DNA of 64,000 nt from Hyalangium versicolor. GTDB lineage: Bacteria > Myxococcota > Myxococcia > Myxococcales > Myxococcaceae. The notes below the pieces were generated by a model. The model did no database searches and was not told where the DNA came from. It saw nothing but the letters and a program-made list of their open reading frames with translations. A program made the translations under genes and the position numbers. Location of the stretch: the NCBI RefSeq assembly GCF_020103695.1, contig NZ_JAHXBF010000020.1:1-64000 (forward strand). Reading direction: 5' to 3'. This document shows positions 44,633-53,102 of the stretch, one piece after another; within the stretch, counting starts at the first letter, position 1, and each line of letters opens with the position of its first letter.

Positions 44633-45757
44633 ATGCGCGCGTTCCTGATCCTCTTCCTGCTGGTGGCGGCCCGGGCCTCGTGGGCACAGGGGGCTCCCGA
44701 GCAGCTCTCTCCGCCGCCGCCTCCTCCTCCCGCGACGGCTCCACCCCTGGTGGAGGCTCCCGAGGAGCCTGAGGCCGAGCCGCCACCGCCTCCTCCGCAG
44801 ACTTCCACCTCGGAGAGCTACGCCTCGGAGGTCTCCAGTGCGAGCCATCTGATCGTGCTCGAGCAGGGGGAGCGGCTGCGTGTCGAGATGCCTGAGGGCG
44901 TGAGTATCTCCGGTCAGCTCGTGAGCCTGATGCCTGGTGCACTTTCGCTCAAGGCCGAGCCCGAGCAGGTGCTGACGATCCTGCTGTCGGATGTGCAGGA
45001 GTTGGAGACGCGCAAACGTGCCCCCGGATATGGCGCGCTGGTGGGTGGAGGGTTGGGCGCTGCGTCCGGAGCCGTCCTGACGGCGCTGCTCTGCATCGCC
45101 TTAGCGGAGGGCGGGGATGATAACGCGGGAGGCTGTGCGATCGTCGGTGGAGTGGTGGTGGGCGCGATTGGAGCGGGAGTCGGCGCGCTGGTGGGGCTGG
45201 CGTTGCCTCGCTGGTCCACGGTGTATGAGCGGGAGCAGGGCCCGCTGTCGATCCGGATGAACAAGCCGGACGAGAGCTGGTTCTCGGGGAAGGGGCCCGT
45301 GGGCGAGGTGGGGCTCCAGTTCGGCTACGCGCGGGATGCGGGCAACTCCAGCGTCACGTCCGGCTGGGGAGGCCGGTTGCACCTGCTCGCGTTGCTGGGG
45401 CCCTACGTCGCGCTGGGGCCGGAGGTGGCCTGGTACGATCTCGGCACGGAGGTGTCGCCGAATCCCTTCGGAAATCCGTTCCCCCAGGAGCGCCACCTCT
45501 TCCAATTGGGAGGGTTGGCGCGGGTGGGGATGGAGCTGGGGCCGACGAGGACCTCCGCGTTGCTGGGGATGGGCCTTCACGACAACCGCAGCGGCCAACT
45601 CGGGGCCACGGTGGGAGCCGAGGTGGAGTTGGCCCTCTGGGAGTCGATCCCTCCGGTGGCTGTCGATGTGCGGTACCACTTCTCTGTGGATCGGGATGAG
45701 TTCGAGCCCATCCAGAACTTCCTGAGCTTTGGTTTGGGCACCCGCCTGCGGTGGTGA
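44633..45757 (+). CDS. secreted proline-rich protein with beta-barrel-like C-terminus, 374 aa
   Basis: A signal peptide ends in SWAQG. A Pro-rich spacer (about 25-60) follows, then a short beta domain that reads as a small SH3-like or LSm-like unit (GERLRVEMPEGVSISGQLV...). Two glycine-rich hydrophobic stretches at about 130-190 could be a hairpin in a membrane. The final 150 residues alternate aromatic and polar residues and end in LGTRLRW, as in outer-membrane beta barrels. No family name recognised; an outer-membrane protein is the best guess. Confidence 0.75.
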   Translation: MRAFLILFLLVAARASWAQGAPEQLSPPPPPPPATAPPLVEAPEEPEAEPPPPPPQTSTSESYASEVSSASHLIVLEQGERLRVEMPEGVSISGQLVSLMPGALSLKAEPEQVLTILLSDVQELETRKRAPGYGALVGGGLGAASGAVLTALLCIALAEGGDDNAGGCAIVGGVVVGAIGAGVGALVGLALPRWSTVYEREQGPLSIRMNKPDESWFSGKGPVGEVGLQFGYARDAGNSSVTSGWGGRLHLLALLGPYVALGPEVAWYDLGTEVSPNPFGNPFPQERHLFQLGGLARVGMELGPTRTSALLGMGLHDNRSGQLGATVGAEVELALWESIPPVAVDVRYHFSVDRDEFEPIQNFLSFGLGTRLRW

Positions 45758-45775
45758 GCGGGGCAGCCCGGAGGT

Positions 45776-47059
45776 TCAGGGGGGCGGCGGTGCGGGAGCG
45801 GGCTCGGGGCGCTGAAGCTTCCACGTCCCCACGTACCGATCGTGATTGCGCGGGTTCTCGTAGCGAGCCAGGCCCACCAGTCCCGCCACGGTGAGCACCG
45901 CCTCGTGCTCCACCTTGCCTCGGCCCTTGCTCAGCAGCGGCGTGGAGAAGCGCAGCCGGGAGCCCTCCAGGGAGAGAGACTCGAGCGAGAAGGGCCCTTC
46001 CGTCTGCTTGTTGGCGAAGACGATCCGCACGGAACCGCCCAGGTGCCCGCTCGACTGTTTCAGGATGAGGGAGAGAGTGGCTGGGGACTGGCCGGCCTCC
46101 TGCGAGTAGAAGCGCATCTCGCCCTGCCACGTGCCCAGCAAGGCGGAGGTCTCCAGGGGTTGGCCCTCGGGGAGCGTGGGCAGCTCGGGGGCGGGGGGCT
46201 CGACTTCCACGTAGCCGCTGCTCTGGCGCAGCTCCTCGTAGGTCGCCCAGGCCACGTGCTGGAGGCGCTCGGCCTGCTCGGGCTCCAGGGACACCAGTGT
46301 CACCGTCTTGCTGGGATTGAGCACGCCCTCGGGCATGGGGTGTCCGGAGAGCACGGGAGCAAGGCCCACGGGTGAGCTGCCCGTGAGCGTGGCGTAGAGC
46401 GCGGAGGCGGTGAGGTAGCTGCCCGCGGGCGAGGGGTGGCTGCCATCCTCGTTGTAGAGCACCACGTCCGGATCTTCCTGGCGCACGCGCGCCCAGGCGA
46501 GCCCCGCGGGGATGATGGGGGCTCCGAGATCGCGGGCCACGGACATATAGGCCTGGGTGAGCCGGGCCTGGGACTCGGGTGTGTCGCGCCGGGCCCAGGT
46601 GAGCAGGAAGAGGGGTTGGGCGCCCACCTTCCGTGCCTCCTCGACGAAGCGGCGGGCGTAGGGGTGGAAGGCGAGCTCGGGATCATTCACCTCGTGGCGG
46701 CCTTCGATGAGCAGCAGGCCCAGCGTGCTCTGCTCCTGCAGCACCACATAGTCCCAGTGTCCCTCCCGGAGCGCCGCGAGCGCGTCTCCGCGATCCCAGT
46801 GTTGCTGCAGCCTCACCCCGGGCCGGGTGACGGCACGCGTCTGGATGCGCAGGGGCGGGGTGGCCGAGGCGGCCAGTCCCTCGAGCAGCGCGGGCAGGTT
46901 GTTGAGGTAGGTGTAGCTGTTGCCGATGAAGAGGACGCGGAGGGGACGCGCGGGTGCAGGTGTCTCGGCGAGGGCTTGGGGCGCGAGCACGAGCCCGCAC
47001 ACGGTGAGCAGCATCCACACCGGGAGCGGGAGGCGGAGTCGTGGGAGGGGGCGGCGCAT
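45776..47059 (-). CDS. secreted SGNH/GDSL-family hydrolase, 427 aa
   Basis: A signal peptide ends in ALAE. The hydrolase block I is VLFIGNSYTYLNNLP (nucleophile Ser in GNSY), the block III Asn/Gly region is VVLQEQST, and the catalytic Asp/His pair lies in the LYNEDGSHPSPAGSYL segment. SGNH enzymes hydrolyse esters such as those of acetylated polysaccharides or lipids. The last 130 residues form an extra beta-rich domain. It is the second gene of a probable operon, 12 bases after a gene of unknown function. Confidence 0.86.
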   Translation of the reverse strand: MRRPLPRLRLPLPVWMLLTVCGLVLAPQALAETPAPARPLRVLFIGNSYTYLNNLPALLEGLAASATPPLRIQTRAVTRPGVRLQQHWDRGDALAALREGHWDYVVLQEQSTLGLLLIEGRHEVNDPELAFHPYARRFVEEARKVGAQPLFLLTWARRDTPESQARLTQAYMSVARDLGAPIIPAGLAWARVRQEDPDVVLYNEDGSHPSPAGSYLTASALYATLTGSSPVGLAPVLSGHPMPEGVLNPSKTVTLVSLEPEQAERLQHVAWATYEELRQSSGYVEVEPPAPELPTLPEGQPLETSALLGTWQGEMRFYSQEAGQSPATLSLILKQSSGHLGGSVRIVFANKQTEGPFSLESLSLEGSRLRFSTPLLSKGRGKVEHEAVLTVAGLVGLARYENPRNHDRYVGTWKLQRPEPAPAPPPP

Positions 47060-47071
47060 GGGAGGGATGGC

Positions 47072-47782
47072 TCAGAGCACCTTCTCGATGGCGCTCTGCA
47101 GCTCCTCCTTGGACTGCCAGCCCAGCACGGACAGCGTGGTGACCAGCCGCAGGGATTGCTCTTCCAGGTGTACCTGCGTGGCTGGGCCCACGGACAGGTT
47201 CAGCTTGCGGACCTTGGTGCGCAGGGCCTCCAGCCCCATCAGCTCGCGTGCCAGTCCTTCCAGAACCTCCAGGGCTCGGGTGCCCAGCGAATCGATGGCG
47301 GACAGGGCCTCGGGGCTTTGCAACGGGTCCCAGTCCACCTCCAACTCCAGCGGAGTGCCCAGGCTCGCGGCGAGCGAGGCCTGGCGCGCGGCCAGCTTGC
47401 GCTTCAGCTCGAGCCGTGTCGGAGGCGGGGGGCCTCCCTTCGGCAGCTGCGCCAGGGAGGGCAGATCGTGCACGGTGATGGCCTCGATGACTTCGGGCTG
47501 GACGAAGATGGCATCGGGCTCGGGCCGTTGGCCATTGTGGCTCAGAGCGTGGAGCACCACGGCCTTGCCGCCCCGGCGATCCTCTCGCTGCTCCAGGAGG
47601 AAGCCCTGCACCTCCCGGCCGCTGCGCAGGTGCAGGGTCACCCGAGGCAGCCGCACGGGCTCGCCCTTGGCGCGCAGGGTCTGCTGCTCGGCCAGCCGCG
47701 TGAGCAGCTCTTCGAGGGTGTGGGCTTCGAGCTCCTTGAGTGCCTTCTCCAGAGGGTCCACGACAATCTCCCGGGGAGTCAC
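47072..47782 (-). CDS. hypothetical protein, 236 aa
   Basis: Not recognised. Acidic helices at the N-terminus (LEKALKELEAHTLEELLTRLAEQQ) are followed by a beta-rich part (VTLHLRSGREVQGFLLEQ) that recalls an LSm-like or barrel fold, then further helices. No signal peptide or membrane segment. It precedes the SGNH hydrolase gene by 12 bases on the same strand and follows the amidohydrolase gene by 65 bases, so it may belong to one transcript with both. A GTG at 47782 is the start. Confidence 0.65.
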   Translation of the reverse strand: MTPREIVVDPLEKALKELEAHTLEELLTRLAEQQTLRAKGEPVRLPRVTLHLRSGREVQGFLLEQREDRRGGKAVVLHALSHNGQRPEPDAIFVQPEVIEAITVHDLPSLAQLPKGGPPPPTRLELKRKLAARQASLAASLGTPLELEVDWDPLQSPEALSAIDSLGTRALEVLEGLARELMGLEALRTKVRKLNLSVGPATQVHLEEQSLRLVTTLSVLGWQSKEELQSAIEKVL

Positions 47783-47847
47783 AGGTTGAACTCGGGTCTG
47801 CGGTGGCGGACGCTAGCGCGAGGTCTGGCCAGTGGCTACCGGGGGAC

Positions 47848-49125
47848 TCAAGGCTCGCGGCGATACACCTTGCCGCCCTTCATCACCAGGCGCACCTGAC
47901 GCAGGGTGGAGATGTCGCGCGTAGGATCGCCGCGCACGGCGACCAGGTCGGCCAGCAACCCCTCCTTCACCTGCCCGAGCTGCTCCTCCATGTGCAGCAT
48001 GCGCGCGTTGACGGAGGTAGCGGCCCGGAGGGCCTGGGCGGGCGCCAGACCGTACTCCACCATGAGCTCCAGTTCGCGCGCGTTGTCCCCGTGGGTGAAG
48101 ACGCCCACGTCGCTGCCGTTGCAGAGGGGGACTCCGGCGGAGAGTGCGGCGCGGAAGGACTCGCGCTTCTTGCGGATGAGTTCGGGCTCGGGGCCGGATC
48201 CCTTCTTCCAACCGGAGTAGCGCAGGAGGGCATCCCGCGCGGAGAGGGTGGGGCAGAGCAGGACGCCGCGCTGGGCCATGAGCTTGAGCACCTCGGGCGT
48301 CGCATCGTCACCGTGCTCGATGGTCTCCACGCCGGCCATGACCGCGCGCCGGATGGCCTCGGAGGTCGAGGCATGCACCACCACTGGGCGGCCACTGCTG
48401 CGAGCCGTCTCCACGATGAGCCGCAGTTCCTCCTCGGAGTAGGTGGGTCGCGTCTCGCCGCGAGGTCCCCAGCGGTAGTCGGCATAGACCTTGATCCAGT
48501 CCGCGCCCCTGCCGATCTGCCCGCGCACGGCCTTGATGAGCGCGTCCACGCCATCGGCTTCCTCAGCACCCTGGGGCACGTCCCACTCGGCGGCGAAGCC
48601 CTTGGGTCCATAGCTGCCGGTGGCGACGAGGGCGCGCGTCGTGACGCGCATGCGAGGCCCGGGGATGATGCCCTGATCGATGGCCTGCTTGAGGCCCACG
48701 TCGGCGTCTCCGGCGCCCTCGGTGCCGAGATCGCGCACGGTGGTGAAGCCGGCCATGAGCGTGGCCCGTGCGTGGTTGGTGGCCCGAGCCACGCGGACCG
48801 TGAGGGACTCCTTGAGGACCTGATCGTTCCAGCTCGCCTCGTCATAGGGGTGGAGGAGCAGGTGCGAGTGGCCTTCGATGAGGCCGGGCAGGAGCGTGGT
48901 GTCCGGCAGGTCGATGACCTCCGCGCCTTGAGGAGCCGTCACCTTGGCGGCGGGCCCCACGGCGGCGATGCGCTCCCCCTGAACGAGCACCACCCAGCCC
49001 TCATGTGGCTGAGCGGTGACTCCGTCGAACACCCGAGCGGGACGCAGCAGTGTGGCCGGCTGGGCGAGCGTCGCGGAGGACAGGAGACACAGCAGGAGGG
49101 CGAGAGGAGAAGGCAGGGAGCGCAT
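47848..49125 (-). CDS. secreted amidohydrolase-family metal enzyme, 425 aa
   Basis: A signal peptide ends in LAQ. The amidohydrolase fold follows: the metal ligand motif GHSH in LLPGLIEGHSHLL, a Lys in the ADWIKVYADY strand that can be carbamylated, the His of VVVHAST, the His of IEHGDD and the Asp of GSDVG. It resembles imidazolonepropionase-like or Xaa-Pro dipeptidase/prolidase-like exported amidohydrolases. Substrate not determinable. It heads a three-gene same-strand cluster with the hypothetical gene and the SGNH hydrolase. Confidence 0.88.
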   Translation of the reverse strand: MRSLPSPLALLLCLLSSATLAQPATLLRPARVFDGVTAQPHEGWVVLVQGERIAAVGPAAKVTAPQGAEVIDLPDTTLLPGLIEGHSHLLLHPYDEASWNDQVLKESLTVRVARATNHARATLMAGFTTVRDLGTEGAGDADVGLKQAIDQGIIPGPRMRVTTRALVATGSYGPKGFAAEWDVPQGAEEADGVDALIKAVRGQIGRGADWIKVYADYRWGPRGETRPTYSEEELRLIVETARSSGRPVVVHASTSEAIRRAVMAGVETIEHGDDATPEVLKLMAQRGVLLCPTLSARDALLRYSGWKKGSGPEPELIRKKRESFRAALSAGVPLCNGSDVGVFTHGDNARELELMVEYGLAPAQALRAATSVNARMLHMEEQLGQVKEGLLADLVAVRGDPTRDISTLRQVRLVMKGGKVYRREP

Positions 49126-49284
49126 GGGCGCGGGGAGAATACGCCCCAGGCTCGACGCCGCACACGGGAGAGCGAGGCGCGCTGCGACAAAGCTCCGCCT
49201 CGCCTCCCCAAGGGACTTCTTTCAAGTGGGCTGCCGCCTTCAGCGCCCCAGGGCTGACACCGGGCCCGGTGGGGCGCAGGGCGC

Positions 49285-49545
49285 TCAACACTTGGTCAAG
49301 TAGAGACCCGACTTCACATCGTCGCAGCTCGCCTTCTCGATGCAGTCGGCCTCATGCTCGAGTTCGCTGGCATCCTCGTCGGAGCATTCCTGCGGCGCCT
49401 CGTCGCTGTCCCCCAGCGCGATGCCGCACTCGGAGTACCGCTTGTCGATTCTTTCCGTTGCCGCATCGCAGGTGTTGGAACAACCACTTCCGAGGAGGGC
49501 CACCGCGCCGAGCAGACTACCCACAAGCCACTTCTTCAGCCGCAT
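49285..49545 (-). CDS. small Cys-rich lipoprotein, 86 aa
   Basis: A lipoprotein signal (lipobox GSGC, Cys22) with six further Cys residues in the mature part (26, 40, 54, 68, 74, 86), which could form three disulfides, and a strong acidic character. The N-terminus MRLKKWLVGSLLGAVALLGSGC fixes the start at ATG 49545; the frame is open further upstream but only as shadow of the next gene. Function unknown; such small lipoproteins are common in myxobacteria. Confidence 0.75.
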   Translation of the reverse strand: MRLKKWLVGSLLGAVALLGSGCSNTCDAATERIDKRYSECGIALGDSDEAPQECSDEDASELEHEADCIEKASCDDVKSGLYLTKC

Positions 49546-49577
49546 GGAGAAATCCTCTTGAAGATGGGGCGCCTGGT

Positions 49578-50975
49578 TCAAGGCTCGGCGTACTCGCGCG
49601 ACCGATACCCCAACCCTATCGCCTCGATCTGCCCGTGCTTGAGCGGGTCCTGATAGACGCAGCGGTTGTCGGGCAGGTCCGTGCAATCGCTCGGCACCAG
49701 CTCTTCGCGGAGCTCCGAGATCAACTCGTTCGTCATGGTGCACGACTGGAAGTCTGGTGAGTACCGGGCCTGGATGAACCGCGAGAGCGCCAGGGGGGCC
49801 ATCCAGGAGGTCGTCGTGTTGGTGATGGGGTAGATGTCGACTCCATATCCGTCGATCTGGAGCCACGGGGTTGTGTTGTACGGGAAGGGCCGCCGTGGCA
49901 TGACTCCGCTGTTCAGGTAGATGTCCACGTTCTGCCTGCCAGGCCAGCCTTCCAGCGAGGCGTGGGAGCCATGTCCCCCGGCATCCAGCCCCGAGTCCAG
50001 AGAGGTGAAGTAGCCCACGAGGAGTCGGTTGGGGTACGCCGCCGAGGGAAAGTCGAAGGGATTGTCCTGCGGGTTGGACCCCTCGATGGCCGCGTTGGCC
50101 GTGAAGACCCCGGGCGTCGTGAAGAAGGCCTCCATGATGGGCGCATAGGTATTGAGCTTGGCCCGCAGGACGTCATCGCCGGGTGAGGGCGTACCGCAGT
50201 AGGTCGACCACTCGCGCCTCGTCGCCTCGAGCGTCTGCCCCGAGCTCAGGTTCACGAAGCGGATGTTCATCTGCTGGAAGATCCCGCGGAGATCCTGGGC
50301 GACCTGCTCGGCCTTCGTGCGCAGGAGCGCCAGGGACTCGGTCGAGCCCGAGCTGTCGCAGAACTCCGCCAGCGCGAACTGATGGAACGTCAGCGTGTCC
50401 ATCAGAACGATGGGCTGATGTGGATTGGCCTCGATCAGCAGCGAGAAGACGAAGCTGCCGTGCCCGACATTCCCCTGGGCATAGCCGGCGTAGACCCGCG
50501 ACAGGGGCTCGCTCAGGGCTCGCAGCTTCTCCGCGGGAATGAAGTCCGGCGAGGCGAAGTGCTGCAACTCGTTGAACAGGACCGTGGGCGCGTGCCAGGA
50601 AGCCTGCGCGGCCCCAATCCGACCGTTCGAGCCCAGCCGATAATACCCCTTGATGCGATTGCGATAGCGAATCACGCGGGGAGGCAGAGAGGGGAACTCA
50701 TCCACGATGAGGATGGCCTCTCCCGTGTCGTGTGCCATGTGGAACTGCTCTTGCGGCACGAGCGGAAAGTCTCCCCAGTCGCAGCCCGCTCCGTCCGGGT
50801 GATTCACGAAGCAGGTGTCGGCCAGCACGTGCTCCTTGGCCTGGGCAATCAATTCCTCGAGCAGGGGATCCGTTCGATTGTCCGGAGGAGTGGGGGGCAG
50901 CGTCGAGCCTCCCCCACAAGCGGCGGCAAGGTATGACAGACACAGCGCTGGCAGGAGCAAACGAGAAGAGGACAT
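49578..50975 (-). CDS. lipoprotein of unknown function, remotely subtilase-like, 465 aa
   Basis: A lipoprotein signal ends in LAAAC. I do not recognise the family with confidence. Two segments recall subtilisins: an acidic strand end (AILIVDEFPS) and GHGSFVFSLL, which resembles the HGTxVAG motif around the catalytic His; a later HGSHASLEG could correspond to the GTSMAS nucleophile region. If so it is highly divergent. The stop of the upstream gene is separated from this ATG by six bases, so the two are cotranscribed. A TTG at 50981 is an alternative start. Confidence 0.6.
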   Translation of the reverse strand: MSSSRLLLPALCLSYLAAACGGGSTLPPTPPDNRTDPLLEELIAQAKEHVLADTCFVNHPDGAGCDWGDFPLVPQEQFHMAHDTGEAILIVDEFPSLPPRVIRYRNRIKGYYRLGSNGRIGAAQASWHAPTVLFNELQHFASPDFIPAEKLRALSEPLSRVYAGYAQGNVGHGSFVFSLLIEANPHQPIVLMDTLTFHQFALAEFCDSSGSTESLALLRTKAEQVAQDLRGIFQQMNIRFVNLSSGQTLEATRREWSTYCGTPSPGDDVLRAKLNTYAPIMEAFFTTPGVFTANAAIEGSNPQDNPFDFPSAAYPNRLLVGYFTSLDSGLDAGGHGSHASLEGWPGRQNVDIYLNSGVMPRRPFPYNTTPWLQIDGYGVDIYPITNTTTSWMAPLALSRFIQARYSPDFQSCTMTNELISELREELVPSDCTDLPDNRCVYQDPLKHGQIEAIGLGYRSREYAEP

Positions 50976-50981
50976 GGGCAA

Positions 50982-51779
50982 TCAATGATCAAGGATGGCC
51001 GCGGTCATCTGTGCGGCGCGTTCACGGCCATACTGGCTCTTGAGCCGCAGGAAGAGGACCTCATCATAGACGTTCTTCACGCCCGTTGGCAGGGTGGCCG
51101 AATACCCGAGCGTCTGCATGGCCTGAGGATTGCTACCTGTGAACGCCTCCAGCCCCTTCACGTCGACATAGGCTCGCACCAGATCGCGCAGATCCGCGGT
51201 CCGTCCCTTGTCCAGGTTTCCGCTGCCGTCATCCGAGCGCGCCAGATCCTGGGCAATGGCGGAAGTCGAGCGCTCCAGGTATCGATCCTGGCCCCGGCGG
51301 GCTGCTTCCTTCATGACGTCGATGGAGAGAACTCGCGCCTCGGCCTGGAAGTCTCCGAAAGCTTCGCGGGCAAACGCCGAGTCGCTCAGGGTCTTTGAAG
51401 CAATGTCCGCGCCATGGGCCGAGTCGAGGATCTCCCCGATGAGGCGCTCGCGCGTGACGTTCTGGTTGTACAGCCCCTGCACAGCCATCATCTCGCGATA
51501 GCGGTTCAGGTGCGCGCTCACCTCTTCCCCGGGAAAGCCACCGACCTGAGAGGGTATTGCAACGGGGGGCAGGTTGGCCATGCGCTCGCGGGTGAGGGAC
51601 TCGGCCTTCGCCTCGATTTGGGAGAGCGTCTGCACCGGGAGCGCTGTTGGCAGCGGGGCCTTGGAAGGAGGCTCCTGCTCACTCGGGGTAGAGACCCATA
51701 CAACCAGGATGAGGCTCACGGCGAAGACCGCGGCGGCTGCCAGGAGCAGCGCCCAACGCCCCAGCTTTCTCTCAGACAT
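50982..51779 (-). CDS. membrane-anchored helical protein of unknown function, 265 aa
   Basis: A single N-terminal membrane helix at about 9-31 (LLLAAAAVFAVSLILVVWV) and a soluble, mostly helical remainder without Cys or known motif. GGAGA lies about nine bases before the ATG at 51779. It is followed directly by the remotely subtilase-like lipoprotein gene and may serve it as chaperone, inhibitor or export partner; that is inferred from position only. Confidence 0.65.
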   Translation of the reverse strand: MSERKLGRWALLLAAAAVFAVSLILVVWVSTPSEQEPPSKAPLPTALPVQTLSQIEAKAESLTRERMANLPPVAIPSQVGGFPGEEVSAHLNRYREMMAVQGLYNQNVTRERLIGEILDSAHGADIASKTLSDSAFAREAFGDFQAEARVLSIDVMKEAARRGQDRYLERSTSAIAQDLARSDDGSGNLDKGRTADLRDLVRAYVDVKGLEAFTGSNPQAMQTLGYSATLPTGVKNVYDEVLFLRLKSQYGRERAAQMTAAILDH

Positions 51780-51806
51780 GCTTCGTCTCTCCATGGAGCG
51801 CCACCA

Positions 51807-51835
51807 GCGAGCGCGGCAGGAGACGCCGCGCTCGC
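51807..51835. terminator. strong hairpin terminator downstream of the Hint-domain gene
   Basis: Perfect 11-base arms at 51807-51817 and 51825-51835 around a 7-base loop, immediately after the stop of the Hint-domain lipoprotein gene and ahead of the next gene on the same strand. This separates the two transcripts. Confidence 0.7.
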
Positions 51836-51867
51836 CAGGGCAGAGTGATGCAGGGTGAAGCGCTGGA

Positions 51868-52806
51868 CTAGCGCCGGACGGCGATGGAACCGACTTCCTT
51901 GTTCAGCTGGTTCTGCCAGGCCAGGTCGCCCACCAGCACACCCTCGGCGGCGATGAAGTGGCCCGACTTGTCCTGGGAATCCACCTCGAAGTTGAAGACC
52001 TCGCGCTTGGTGCGCTCGAAGGAGATGTTCTCCACCTTGATGGTGGACCCATCCAGGCCCACGAACTCGGCGCCAGCCGCGAGCGTCTTCGCCTCGACGA
52101 CGCGCCCGTCACTCAGCAGCATGCCATGGTTCTGGGTGACCTTGAGCTGACGGCCGTTGCTCAGGCTGAACACGAAGAGCGCCGGCAGCTCCTTGCCGTG
52201 CGTCATGGCCTTGATGGACTTGGTCTGCATGCCCGGGCGGCTCAGCGTCGTCTTCTCGTCGAGCGAGACGAGCTTGGACTCCGCCGTGACGTTCTTGGCG
52301 GCAATCCACTTGTTGAGGCCCGCGGCCGGTCCCTGGACGAGGATGAGCGTGTCGCCCTCGAAGCAGCCGCACTTGCACACGGCCCCGATGGCGTTGTGCC
52401 GGTCAACGACCGGGTAGTAGCCGTTGGCAATACCCCAGTCATACGCAGCCGCGGTGATGAGCTGCTGGGACAGGGCGTAGTTCAGCTCCTCGGTGCACTG
52501 CGCCTGGCTGACGCCGCCCGCACAGCGCGACTGGTCGATGCCCGCCAGCGACTGGTACGTCGCCAGGGTCATGCCCGGGCCCGTGTCGGAGCTACCGCCG
52601 CCACCACCGCCGCCGCCACCGCCGCCGCCACCGCCGCAATTCATCGCGGGGCCGCCATTGGCGTTGGCCTCGCATTCAATCGGGATGAGCCCGTCCGTCT
52701 GCGATTCGAGAGAATCCTCCTTGCCGGAATTCTGGTCAGGGTTGCAGCCGACTGCGACGAGGCTGAGGCCCAAACCCAAGGCAACAATAATGCCACTGCT
52801 CTTCAT
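51868..52806 (-). CDS. lipoprotein with Gly linker and Hint (hedgehog/intein-like) domain, 312 aa
   Basis: A lipoprotein signal (lipobox AVGC, Cys21), an Asp/Ser-rich stretch, then a run of 14 Gly at 58-71. A Hint domain covers about 148-295: the nucleophile position CFEGDT (Cys148), the block B-like TQNHGM (His227), and the late segment FNFEVDSQDKSGHFIAAEGVLVGD (His283). Hint domains catalyse an N-S acyl shift at the first Cys, leading to autocleavage or ligation. The C-terminal HN-Cys/Ser splice junction of true inteins is absent, so this is a bacterial self-cleaving type. The ATG at 52806 has GGAG six bases upstream. No downstream partner gene is evident. Confidence 0.8.
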   Translation of the reverse strand: MKSSGIIVALGLGLSLVAVGCNPDQNSGKEDSLESQTDGLIPIECEANANGGPAMNCGGGGGGGGGGGGGGSSDTGPGMTLATYQSLAGIDQSRCAGGVSQAQCTEELNYALSQQLITAAAYDWGIANGYYPVVDRHNAIGAVCKCGCFEGDTLILVQGPAAGLNKWIAAKNVTAESKLVSLDEKTTLSRPGMQTKSIKAMTHGKELPALFVFSLSNGRQLKVTQNHGMLLSDGRVVEAKTLAAGAEFVGLDGSTIKVENISFERTKREVFNFEVDSQDKSGHFIAAEGVLVGDLAWQNQLNKEVGSIAVRR

Positions 52807-53102
52807 GAGGGACTCCATCAAGCGGCGTGAGGTGGAGATCGATCAGGGGGATAGAACGGGGAGCACCTGTCCTTGGAGAGCGTCGCCCGACTCGCCAGCG
52901 ATAGGTGCTGTGCGGAGGTGCGTCGCTCCCAGTCCTGTTGAGGTGTTCCTGTTTGGCCCCCTTCTCGATGAGAGCCCGACGCTCTCCATTTCATTTTGCC
53001 TAAGGAATGGCTGGGATCACAAGATAAATCGAATGTGTCCTTGAATTCCCATTCCCAGGGTTGTGCCCCTTTGTGTGTAGGAAAAGGGGCCCGCTGCAAC
53101 GG
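52807..53102. other. intergenic region between subtilisin and Hint lipoprotein genes
   Basis: About 296 bases with no plausible gene. It contains the terminator hairpin of the subtilisin gene at 53065-53090, an AT-richer segment around 52990-53045 that is the likely promoter area of the Hint-domain gene, and the Hint gene's leader. No repeat or RNA motif was recognised. Confidence 0.5.
53065..53090. terminator. hairpin terminator of the subtilisin gene
   Basis: Arms GCCCCTTT (53065-53072) and AAAGGGGC (53083-53090) pair perfectly around a 10-base loop, 12 bases beyond the subtilisin stop codon on the reverse strand. Confidence 0.6.

Noticed and set aside
52594..52635. Repeat of GCC/ACC triplets
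   Set aside because: Not a mobile or CRISPR repeat; it encodes the poly-Gly linker of the Hint lipoprotein.
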